DNA from: Acidobacteriota bacterium
GTDB lineage: Bacteria; Acidobacteriota; Terriglobia; UBA7540
Length of the DNA: 7,646 nt
Assembly: GCA_021789565.1 (NCBI GenBank)
Contig: JAJYJL010000339.1
Location: 1-7,646 of the forward strand
Reading direction: 5' to 3'
The notes beneath the pieces were generated by a model that ran no database searches, had not been told where the DNA came from, and saw only the letters and a program-made list of their open reading frames with translations. Position numbers and translations under genes: made by a program. How positions within the stretch are numbered: position 1 is the first letter of the stretch; the number at the start of each line of letters is the position of its first letter. This document shows positions 1 to 5,888 of the stretch, in pieces.

Positions 1-33
1 CGCCATCTGCCTGCTGCCTTCTGCGCCCGGGCA

Positions 34-708
34 CTAGCTCTGATACTGGCCGACCAGCACAATCGCCAGCGGCAACTTCCCGCCGCCGGACCCAAGCGTC
101 GCTTCCATCTGCAGCGCCCAGTTCTGCGAATAGTCCTGGAACACCGCAGGGAAGGTCTTGTTCGAATCGCTCACCGGATCCATCAGCATGACGCCGGGAT
201 GCCCGGTGTTGGTGGAATCACGCGCCAGCTTGACGGCATCGGTGAAGGTGACGGCCTTGGTGCCGTCCGTATCCTTGGCGGCGGGCACCAGCAGCAGAAA
301 ATCCCGGTACTGGCTGACGCCCATGTGGTTACCGTCCTCCGGGACCAATTCATATCGGAGGGTGTAGTAACCCGCCTTGATGGCCTGCCCGCGAAAGTCT
401 TTAGTGGCCTCGGGAAAGTGGATAACGCCGACCAGAGATCCCTGGTCAATTTTTCCGTAGAGGACATTCGCTGCCGAATCGGAATTCGCGGCCGGCGCCA
501 GTTGTTTGCGCAGCCATACCTCGCACAGCGTCTTGCCCGAACTGTCGAGCAGGCTTTCACCCTGGGGCTGCAGGGTGCCCTGGATCGCCTGGCTAACATC
601 GCCTCCCGGCAGTCCCTGGGTCGCCTGGATTTTATAAGTGCCCTGCGCAAAGGCAGCCACACTGAGCGCCAGATAACAAGCCACTGCAAAAGCTACGAGC
701 CGTCGCAT
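34..708 (-). CDS. Secreted protein of unknown function (224 aa)
   Basis: I do not recognise this protein. Residues 1-21 form a Sec signal peptide: Arg-Arg at 2-3, a hydrophobic core, and a likely cleavage after AFA (19-21). The mature part of about 200 residues has no further membrane segment, so it is probably periplasmic or secreted. It looks beta-rich. The stretch around 91-142 (SLVGVIHFPE, then KAGYYTLRYELVPEDG, then FLLLVPA) loosely recalls DUF2911-type acidobacterial proteins, in which a 'paid-for by Gly-Tyr-Tyr-Thr-Leu' strand is typical. That resemblance is weak and is not an assignment. The only mature cysteine is Cys62. The start at 708 is supported by a GGGAGG Shine-Dalgarno six bases upstream. 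The gene follows the DUF1326-like gene on the same strand after 110 bp that contain a terminator-like hairpin. It therefore needs read-through or its own promoter, and I could not see a convincing one. Confidence 0.85.
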   Translation of the reverse strand: MRRLVAFAVACYLALSVAAFAQGTYKIQATQGLPGGDVSQAIQGTLQPQGESLLDSSGKTLCEVWLRKQLAPAANSDSAANVLYGKIDQGSLVGVIHFPEATKDFRGQAIKAGYYTLRYELVPEDGNHMGVSQYRDFLLLVPAAKDTDGTKAVTFTDAVKLARDSTNTGHPGVMLMDPVSDSNKTFPAVFQDYSQNWALQMEATLGSGGGKLPLAIVLVGQYQS

Positions 709-749
709 CTCGAACCTCCCTGGTTAACTTGCCGGAATTTCATACACAC

Positions 750-786
750 AAAACGGGAGGCAGGCACACTTCCCACTCCCCGTTTT
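750..786 (-). terminator. Probable intrinsic terminator, hairpin with T-runs on both sides
   Basis: On the plus strand AAAACGGGAG (750-759) pairs with CTCCCCGTTTT (776-786) through ten base pairs and one bulged C, with a 16-nt loop. Read on the minus strand it lies about 33 nt after the stop of the DUF1326-like gene and ends in GTTTT followed by GTGTG, a short T-run. Read on the plus strand it ends in TTTTT, so it could work in both directions. No plus-strand gene is visible to need it. The pairing is seen in the sequence; termination is inferred. Confidence 0.5.
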
Positions 787-818
787 TAAAGCATATTTCT
801 GCGGCATCCCTTTACGCG

Positions 819-1490
819 TCAGTCAGAAAAAGTGCCTACAAACGCGCTGCGGGCGTCCCGGTTGTTCCACACCACACCGAGGCCTTTGCCGTTGAACGCG
901 TCCTGCTCGCTGAAGGCGGGCATGGACTGCTCAATCCTGGTCAGCGGCGGATAATAGACCGTCTCATTGCCGCACATGGTGTCGCCCTGGCAGAGCGGCC
1001 GGGTTTTCACCACGGCAAGGTTGCCGGCCTTCAGCACGTCGGTCCCATGGTTTGCCCCTTTGCCCACTTCAAGCGAGATCGGCGCGATGTCCACGCGAAC
1101 CACGTGGCCCACCAGTTTCCCTGCCCTCGCCCTGGCAAAATCCACCAGCGCTTTCCTCTGCTGTGCCGTCGCTTTGTGGTCGAGAATTATCACCGACTCA
1201 CTCGGCAGAGGATTGCGGTAGGGATCGCCCAGGGTGGCGCTGGCCTTCACCACAGCCACCACGGTCAGCCCGCTGATATTCGTTCCGTCCCATGTGCCCT
1301 TATTGATTTTCCACGCCAGGATCGCCTGCTTTCCCGTCAGGTCGACCTGTGAATTGGCAAAACAAGGCCCTGTCCACACGTCAGCATTTCTCACTTCCAG
1401 ATAATCGCCGGTCACGGCGGCCTTTCCCGGAACAACCGCCAGCCCCAACAGGACCAGCGCCGCCAGACTTGCCCCAAAAATCTTGCGCAT
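819..1490 (-). CDS. Secreted DUF1326-like protein (223 aa)
   Basis: The protein begins with a Sec signal peptide (residues 1 to about 25, Arg2-Lys3, hydrophobic 6-20, cleavage near GKAA). The mature part opens with GDYLEVRNADVWTGPCF (28-44), followed by an 'AILAW.I..G.W.G..I.GL.VVAVV' block (56-82), TLGDP (86-90) and a 'ATAQQRKALVDFA' helix (107-119). The C-terminal part contains CQGDTMCGNETVYYPPL (167-183). This arrangement matches my memory of the DUF1326 family, common in Acidobacteriota and other soil bacteria; no biochemical role is established that I know of. Cys43, Cys167 and Cys173 are the only mature cysteines, and the C-x5-C-G-N-E motif suggests a metal site or a disulfide (inference). 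The start is fixed by AAGGAGG four bases upstream. The gene has its own likely promoter and a terminator-like hairpin after it. Confidence 0.88.
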   Translation of the reverse strand: MRKIFGASLAALVLLGLAVVPGKAAVTGDYLEVRNADVWTGPCFANSQVDLTGKQAILAWKINKGTWDGTNISGLTVVAVVKASATLGDPYRNPLPSESVIILDHKATAQQRKALVDFARARAGKLVGHVVRVDIAPISLEVGKGANHGTDVLKAGNLAVVKTRPLCQGDTMCGNETVYYPPLTRIEQSMPAFSEQDAFNGKGLGVVWNNRDARSAFVGTFSD

Positions 1491-1535
1491 ATTGCCTCCT
1501 TCTACTACTGATGCGTAGCCCCAATCAATACGTAT

Positions 1536-1565
1536 ATTTTAGCTCAGAACGAAAAGCGCCACCAA
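1536..1565 (-). promoter_or_regulatory. Possible sigma70-type promoter for the DUF1326-like gene
   Basis: Read on the minus strand, TTGGTG (1565-1560) and TAAAAT (1541-1536) are separated by 18 bp. The -10 box matches the consensus at five of six positions; the -35 box matches only its TTG. This is the AT-rich island of an otherwise GC-rich spacer and would give a leader of about 40 nt before the ATG at 1490. It is a pattern match only; a neighbouring AT-rich hexamer could equally be the true -10. Confidence 0.35.
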
Positions 1566-1570
1566 CCGTT

Positions 1571-1591
1571 TGATGCCCGGACGGCCCATCA
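1571..1591. repeat. Imperfect inverted repeat TGATGCC...GGCCCATCA
   Basis: TGAT-GCC and GGC-CC-ATCA can pair as seven base pairs with a two-base bulge around a five-base loop. It sits immediately upstream of the proposed -35 box of the DUF1326-like gene. No T-run follows on either strand, so it does not look like an intrinsic terminator. It could be an operator or chance. The rest of the spacer 1491-1697 shows nothing I can name beyond this and the palindrome at 1632-1643. Confidence 0.25.
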
Positions 1592-1631
1592 GGTTACGGC
1601 AAGATGGAAATGAAATGACGGCGGACGTGGA

Positions 1632-1643
1632 GAGTGCGCACTC
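1632..1643. repeat. Perfect 12-bp palindrome GAGTGCGCACTC
   Basis: Each half (GAGTGC and GCACTC) is the exact reverse complement of the other, with no spacer. It lies between the end of the molybdenum hydroxylase operon and the DUF1326-like gene. As an RNA hairpin it would be weak because the loop would consume the centre; as DNA it could be a dimeric regulator site. No function is shown. Confidence 0.25.
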
Positions 1644-1697
1644 CCGGGCACACACTCACACGCTGACAAGAAATCCGGCAAACAGGTTACCGGAGGC

Positions 1698-1922
1698 TTA
1701 AAGAGGGTCGTAGCAGCCCCGGCCGGGTTTGCAGCTTTCAGGTTCAGCCACCTGGCCGTCCGGCCCCAGGCAGGTATGAGTATGGACGCACCAGTGGATG
1801 CCGCTGCTCATGCTGGGAATCCTGGGATCGGGTTCAGCGTGGGTAAACATCTCCTTCGAATGAAGGCAACGGCAGGCGGACTGTCCGGCGATGTTCAGCT
1901 TCAGAGGTTCAGCCATAATCAC
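1698..1922 (-). CDS. Small Cys/His-rich protein, last gene of the molybdenum hydroxylase operon (74 aa)
   Basis: I cannot assign a named family. The protein has six cysteines (17, 19, 45, 51, 64, 70) and five histidines (21, 28, 43, 47, 49) in 74 residues. The pattern is C-x-C-x-H near the N-terminus, then W-C-x-H-x-H-x-C at 44-51, then ESC (62-64) and a closing GRGCYDP. There is no signal peptide or membrane segment, so it should be cytoplasmic unless it travels with the enzyme. The metal-ligand density suggests a Zn or Fe-S binding protein or a redox or assembly helper (inference). It starts inside the stop of the FAD-subunit gene: GTG at 1922 overlaps TGA in a GTGA junction, with AGGAG four bases before the GTG. 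An ATG two codons on (1916) is ten bases from the same AGGAG and is an equally possible start. The coupling and conserved-looking motifs make it a real gene rather than a shadow. Confidence 0.8.
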   Translation of the reverse strand: MIMAEPLKLNIAGQSACRCLHSKEMFTHAEPDPRIPSMSSGIHWCVHTHTCLGPDGQVAEPESCKPGRGCYDPL

Positions 1923-2902
1923 GCTTCTCCTTTCGCAGCGCGCATCAGGGCGCGCTTTACGGCTACGCGGGCAAGCTGCACCTTGTAACCGTTCTGGCTC
2001 AGGGGTGTTGCCTTGCTCACTGCTGCCTTGCCCGCAGCATCGGCAACATCTTCCGTGAGCGTCTTCCCTTCGAGGGCCTGTTCCGCCTCAGCAGAGGGCC
2101 AGGGCACGGGCGCCACGTGTCCCAGAACGACGCGGGCGCTTTTCACGGTGTTTCCGCTCAATTCGAGGGCCACGGAGGCCCCGACCAGAGGCCAGTCCAG
2201 GCCCTCCTTTTCGCGGATTTCATAGGTTGCGGTTTTGGCGCCGCCGCCGGGCACCGTGATCTCCGTCAGGATTTCATCCGGCTTGATCACGTATTCGCGT
2301 TCATCTTCCGACTTCGGCGTGGTGTAGAACTTGCTGAGTTCCACTTCGCGATGTCCGTTCGGGCCGTGCAGCGCCACCTTGGCATTCAGCGCAATCAGCA
2401 TGGGAGCCAGGCTGGACGGGTTCACAAAGTAGGCGGGCCCGGAATTGCCCAGAATGGCCGAGTAATAATTCTGGCCGTCCGGGATCAGCGATTTGCCGTT
2501 GTGCTGCGCCAGCAGGCCGTAACCGTTGCGGAAGTACCAGTCGCGCGGGCGCTGCAGCAGTTCGCCGCCCACGGTCCCCATGTGGCGCATCTGCTCGCCG
2601 CGAATGCCGTCCGCCGCCTGCACCAGCCCGGGAAAACGCTCTTGGGCTTCTTTGGAGTCTAAAAGCTGGCGGATCGTTACCAGCGCTCCAATGCGTAATC
2701 CCGAGCCTGATTCCGCGTGAAGGCGGTCGAGCGACTTCACGTTTTTCAGGCTCACCACGCGTTTGGGAGTCACCACCCGGTCCTTCATGGCGCTGATCAG
2801 GTCGGTTCCTCCAGCCATAACTTCCGTGCCGCCCCAGGCGCTTCCCAGCAACCGGACGGCATCCTGCACGCTCTTTGGGCTTGCGTATTCAAAAGCTTCC
2901 AT
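1919..2902 (-). CDS. FAD-binding subunit of a xanthine-oxidase-family enzyme (YagS/PaoB type), lacking the [4Fe-4S] cysteines
   Basis: This is the medium subunit that accepts electrons from the [2Fe-2S] subunit onto FAD and hands them to an external acceptor. The N-terminal FAD_binding_5 part carries VMAGGTDL (28-35), the pyrophosphate-contacting loop, and MGTVGGELLQRPR (108-120), the second FAD loop. The C-terminal CO-dehydrogenase-flavoprotein-like domain spans roughly 220-325, with 'LVGASVAL' (239-246) and 'ARVVLGHVAPVPWPS' (256-270). Length (327 aa) fits the family. The LLQR-x-R block and a following insert of about 40 residues identify the YagS/PaoB branch, where that insert binds a [4Fe-4S] cluster through four cysteines. 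Here the position after LLQRPR is Asp121 and there is no cysteine anywhere in the protein. The ATG shares one base with the stop of the catalytic-subunit gene (TGATG). GAAAGGAG precedes it by a few bases. Confidence 0.95.
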   Translation of the reverse strand: MEAFEYASPKSVQDAVRLLGSAWGGTEVMAGGTDLISAMKDRVVTPKRVVSLKNVKSLDRLHAESGSGLRIGALVTIRQLLDSKEAQERFPGLVQAADGIRGEQMRHMGTVGGELLQRPRDWYFRNGYGLLAQHNGKSLIPDGQNYYSAILGNSGPAYFVNPSSLAPMLIALNAKVALHGPNGHREVELSKFYTTPKSEDEREYVIKPDEILTEITVPGGGAKTATYEIREKEGLDWPLVGASVALELSGNTVKSARVVLGHVAPVPWPSAEAEQALEGKTLTEDVADAAGKAAVSKATPLSQNGYKVQLARVAVKRALMRAAKGEA

Positions 2903-5070
2903 CAGGCCATCGCTCCTTTCTCAAGTGCCGCAAGGACCTTGTCAGGGGTCAGTGGAAGGGTGGGTACCCGGACGCCAATAGCGTTGGCGACGGCGTTGGA
3001 GATGGCTGCTCCGGGAGAAATCACCGGCGGCTCGCCCAATCCAATCACCCCGCGCTCGTCATATCCGGGCCCCGTCATCATGTGGACCACGAATTCTCCA
3101 ATGTCGCCGATGGTAGCCAGCTTGTAGAACTCCATGTTCGGGTTGAGCATCACCCCGAGCGTTTCGTCCATCACCTTCTGCTCAAACAGCGAGTAGCAGA
3201 CGCCCATGATCAGCGCGCCGAACACCTGGCTTTCCGCTGTCTTCACGTCGATGATCAGCCCGCAATCCTGGGCCGCAACGATTCGGTTGATTTTCACCTG
3301 GCCGGTTTCCGTGTCCACCGAGACGTCGGCAATCTGGACCCCGCCCACGCCGCTGTCACCCAGGTGGCAGGGGCCGGGATTCTTGCCCTTGGTCTCGATG
3401 GTTTTCACGCCCAGCTTGGCGCAGGCCTGCTTCCAGGAGAGGCCCTTCGAAGGATCGCCCTTCACCCGGATTTGGCCCTGCCAGGCCTCGAGTTCCGCCG
3501 GCTGAACGCCCAGCGACGGCGCTACAGCGGCAAACAATTCATCACGGGCGTCAATGGCCCCGCGACGCGTTGAACCCGTGACGCCGCCCACGGTGGTGCT
3601 TCCACCGCTGGCGCCATCCATCGGATACTTGCTGGTGCCAATTTCCACTTTGATGGCATCCACCGGAAGGCCGAGGGTCTCAGCCACCGTGATGGCTATC
3701 ACCGTCCGGGTCCCCGTTCCCAGGTCCTGGCTGCCCAGTTGCACCGTCACGGAGCCGTCAGGCCTGACGATGACGTTACAGTTGCTGGTATGGCCGCGCC
3801 CGCCCCAGGTGTGGAGGCTGACGCCCATGCCGCGCTTCAAATGCCCGGGCGTTTTATCTCCGCGCGGGTGCCAGTTCTTTTTCCATTCCGCGAGCTCAGC
3901 GGCCTTATCCAGCTCTTCCGAATACGTTTTCTGCAAAACGGGTGGCGCCAGGTTGACGTTCTTCTTCAGCAGTTCGAGCGGGTCCATCTGCAGCTTGTCA
4001 GCCAGGTCGTCGAGTGCAGCCATGGTAATCAGGCAGCCCTGAGGATGGTTTGGGGCCCGCCAGGCGCGAGCTTCACCGATATTTGTGAGGACCGCTGTAT
4101 GCTTCCAGTGCCGGTTTGGCGGTTCAATCACGTAAGGCAGCGGAGGATGTCCCGCCGGACCAACGCCGCCGGTCCCCCAGGAGTCAGAGTCCCACGCCGT
4201 CAGGGTGCCGTCTTTCTTTGCAGCAACCCGCACTTTTGCGTAGGCGGAGGGACGGCATCCGGCCATTTCCAGCTCGGTGTCACGGTCCAGCATCAACCTC
4301 ACCGGGGCGCCGCCCGCCATCTTGGAAAGCTGCGCGGCTTCAATGCCCCAACGGTCGGGAGAAAACTTGCTCCCGAACCCTCCCCCGATGAACTGGCAGA
4401 TGGTCTCGATGTTGTTGTCGTCGATTTCCACCTTTTTCAGCCGCAGCCCCTGGCCCAACTGGCCGGGACCGCCCGAAACGTTCTGGGTGGATGACCAGAT
4501 GCGGATGGATTTTGGGTCGGTCCACTCCACCACGTTTCCATGCGACTCCAGGCAGCAGTGGGTGATCACCGGCAGCCCGTAAAACCCCTCGGAAACCACG
4601 GCGTCCGGGTCCTGGAAAGCTTTGGCGGGGTCGCCCGTTGTCTGCTCACCACCCTCTTTGGTGCGGCCTGCGGCCCCGGCCTTTTTCAGGTCCTCTTCGC
4701 GCACTAGGTGGGGAAGCTGCTCATACTCAACCTTGATGCGGCGAACGGCGTCGTCCGCGATCTCTTCGTTGACCGCCGCAACCACGGCAACTTCGTCACC
4801 CGCCCACTGGATTTCATCTCCGGCGGGATGAACAACAATCACCGCCTTCACACCCGGAAGGCTCTTGGCGGCGGAAACATCGATGGAAGACACTTTGGCA
4901 TGTGCGTACGGGCACGTGCAGAGCTTGGCAATCAGCCTTCCCTTGGGGTTGGCGTCAAAGGTATATTTGGCCCGCCCGCTTGATTTCTCCGGACCGTCAA
5001 TCCGTTCAATTCGTTTCCCGATCAGGTCGCGATGGTCCGCGTCCGGCCAGTCATATTTACATGTTGCCAT
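2902..5070 (-). CDS. Molybdopterin-binding catalytic subunit, xanthine dehydrogenase/aldehyde oxidoreductase family (PaoC/YagR type)
   Basis: This subunit binds the molybdenum cofactor and hydroxylates or oxidises the substrate. At 722 aa it is close to the usual ~730 of PaoC. The N-terminal a/b hammerhead domain (about 15-130) starts with IGKRIERIDGPEKSSGRAKYT. The MoCo domains follow, with the cofactor loop FIGGGFGSKF (227-236), the RAWRAPNHPQG active-site segment (335-345, Arg338), GSQDLGTGTRT (446-456) and GGSTTVGGVTGSTRRG (489-504). The catalytic glutamate is Glu680 in IGLGEPPV. A vicinal Cys171-Cys172 sits in the substrate-side THCCLESH segment. There is no signal peptide; export would be by riding with the Tat-tagged small subunit. 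The ATG at 5070 lies 14 nt inside the preceding gene and has GGGAGG five bases upstream. The substrate cannot be inferred: aldehydes, N-heterocycles or other compounds all remain possible. Confidence 0.96.
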   Translation of the reverse strand: MATCKYDWPDADHRDLIGKRIERIDGPEKSSGRAKYTFDANPKGRLIAKLCTCPYAHAKVSSIDVSAAKSLPGVKAVIVVHPAGDEIQWAGDEVAVVAAVNEEIADDAVRRIKVEYEQLPHLVREEDLKKAGAAGRTKEGGEQTTGDPAKAFQDPDAVVSEGFYGLPVITHCCLESHGNVVEWTDPKSIRIWSSTQNVSGGPGQLGQGLRLKKVEIDDNNIETICQFIGGGFGSKFSPDRWGIEAAQLSKMAGGAPVRLMLDRDTELEMAGCRPSAYAKVRVAAKKDGTLTAWDSDSWGTGGVGPAGHPPLPYVIEPPNRHWKHTAVLTNIGEARAWRAPNHPQGCLITMAALDDLADKLQMDPLELLKKNVNLAPPVLQKTYSEELDKAAELAEWKKNWHPRGDKTPGHLKRGMGVSLHTWGGRGHTSNCNVIVRPDGSVTVQLGSQDLGTGTRTVIAITVAETLGLPVDAIKVEIGTSKYPMDGASGGSTTVGGVTGSTRRGAIDARDELFAAVAPSLGVQPAELEAWQGQIRVKGDPSKGLSWKQACAKLGVKTIETKGKNPGPCHLGDSGVGGVQIADVSVDTETGQVKINRIVAAQDCGLIIDVKTAESQVFGALIMGVCYSLFEQKVMDETLGVMLNPNMEFYKLATIGDIGEFVVHMMTGPGYDERGVIGLGEPPVISPGAAISNAVANAIGVRVPTLPLTPDKVLAALEKGAMA

Positions 5071-5713
5071 TGGCGCCTCCCTTCATTCCTTTGGCGGCAT
5101 CCAGAACTGCGTGCCGGATTCCCCAGTAGGTTCCGCAACGGCAGATGTTTCCGCCCAGGTTCTTGTCAATCTCTTCCGCCGTCGGATTATGGTCCCGCTC
5201 CAGGTAGGCGGTGCAGGCCATCACAAAGCCCGGCGTGCAGAATCCGCACTGCTGGGCGTCGTGGCGGACAAAGGCTTCCATCACCGGCGAGAGCTTGTCG
5301 TCGCCGGCCAGCCCCTCGATGGTGGTAATGTTGTGCCCTTCAGCCTCGATGGCCAGGACCGTGCAGGCATAAACGGGCTTGCGGTCAATCATCATGGTGC
5401 AGGCGCCGCAGGTGGCGCGGTCACAGACCTTCTTGGAACCGGTGAAATCGAGCCGGTCGCGCAAGGCATCCAGCAGCGTCACACGCGGCTCCAGGTTCAG
5501 CTTGTGGACTTTCCCGTTGATACGAAGGGTCACAGGAACCGCTCCTGGCCCTACAAATCCACCCTCCGGTCCCGGAGGGGCGGCGTTTGCGACTGTGCTG
5601 CCAACCAGCAGCCCGCCGGATACCGTGACGCCTGCTCCCTTCAGGAAATCCCGGCGCGTCAACTCAGGCTTCTCCCGGCCAGACTTTCGTTGCCGGTCAT
5701 CTTTCCGTCTCAT
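5057..5713 (-). CDS. Tat-exported [2Fe-2S] subunit, PaoA/YagT type
   Basis: This small subunit (218 aa) relays electrons from the Mo centre to FAD. Residues 1-44 form a twin-arginine signal with TRRDFLKGAG (19-28), a hydrophobic core and a likely cleavage after ANA (42-44), so the assembled enzyme should be periplasmic. The N-terminal plant-type ferredoxin domain (about 60-130) holds Cys97, Cys102, Cys105 and Cys117 (C-x4-C-x2-C-x11-C, with CGACT). The C-terminal [2Fe-2S] domain holds Cys156, Cys159, Cys191 and Cys193 (CGFCTPG and GGNICRCG), the C-x2-C-x31-C-x-C pattern of the family. All eight ligands are present. The E. coli PaoA protein also carries a Tat signal. The start at 5713 is supported by GGGAGGAG six bases upstream. 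It is the first gene of the operon and overlaps the next by 14 nt. Confidence 0.96.
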   Translation of the reverse strand: MRRKDDRQRKSGREKPELTRRDFLKGAGVTVSGGLLVGSTVANAAPPGPEGGFVGPGAVPVTLRINGKVHKLNLEPRVTLLDALRDRLDFTGSKKVCDRATCGACTMMIDRKPVYACTVLAIEAEGHNITTIEGLAGDDKLSPVMEAFVRHDAQQCGFCTPGFVMACTAYLERDHNPTAEEIDKNLGGNICRCGTYWGIRHAVLDAAKGMKGGANGNM

Positions 5714-5785
5714 AGTGGGCTCCTCCCTAGGGTTTGAACTTCCGCCAGCTTCTCAACGCATGATCTAAAAGCCATGACGAAGACT

Positions 5786-5801
5786 AGACCTCAACCGGTC
5801 T
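5786..5801 (-). other. Small hairpin in the operon leader
   Basis: AGACC (5786-5790) and GGTCT (5797-5801) form a five-base-pair stem around a six-base loop within the presumed untranslated leader of the enzyme operon. It is short and has no T-run, so I do not call it a terminator. It may be chance, or part of a leader structure. I do not recognise a riboswitch in the leader; the molybdenum-cofactor (moco) RNA motif was considered but the leader of about 100 nt looks too short and simple for it. Confidence 0.15.
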
Positions 5802-5821
5802 GATGGTGTGAAGAAGGCAGT

Positions 5822-5830
5822 ATTATATCA
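5822..5830 (-). promoter_or_regulatory. Extended -10 promoter of the molybdenum hydroxylase operon
   Basis: Minus-strand reading gives TGATATAAT: a perfect TATAAT (5827-5822) preceded by TG with one base between, the extended -10 form. No good -35 box stands 17 bp upstream, which is usual for extended -10 promoters. The start point would fall near 5815, giving a leader of about 100 nt before the ATG at 5713. A GAATATTC palindrome (5834-5841) lies 7-14 bp upstream of the -10 and could be a regulator site. The hexamer is seen in the sequence; activity is inferred. Confidence 0.55.
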
Positions 5831-5888
5831 CTTGAATATTCTCTAACTACCTATTTCTGAAACGCGCCGGCAATTCTCCTGGACCCTA

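Noticed and set aside
676..678. Lipobox cysteine (Cys11) in the unknown secreted protein
   Set aside because: The residues before it are Ala-Val-Ala rather than Leu-x-[AGS], it is too close to the N-terminus, and the hydrophobic core continues beyond it to a normal AFA cleavage site.
199..1352. Plus-strand open frames at 199-789 and 729-1352
   Set aside because: Both are antisense to signal-peptide genes with good ribosome sites; the plus frames lack such sites and have no family-like motifs. The second also runs through the terminator-like hairpin.
1623..1697. Intrinsic terminator after the Cys/His-rich gene
   Set aside because: The GAGTGCGCACTC palindrome would make only a short hairpin and has no T-run after it, so it was listed as a palindrome rather than a terminator.
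2117..4494. Plus-strand frames at 2117-2662, 2875-3573 and 3739-4494
   Set aside because: They are antisense to the FAD and MoCo subunits, whose family motifs are clear throughout. No independent evidence supports coding on this strand.
4865..5737. Long plus-strand open frame (290 codons)
   Set aside because: It lies antisense to the [2Fe-2S] subunit and the start of the catalytic subunit, both unmistakable. Its translation has no recognisable domain, is Arg/Gly-rich, and fits a shadow of GC-rich codons.
5831..5888. Intrinsic terminator after the RND gene
   Set aside because: The only symmetry is a short GCCGGC and no T-run follows; I see no stable hairpin.
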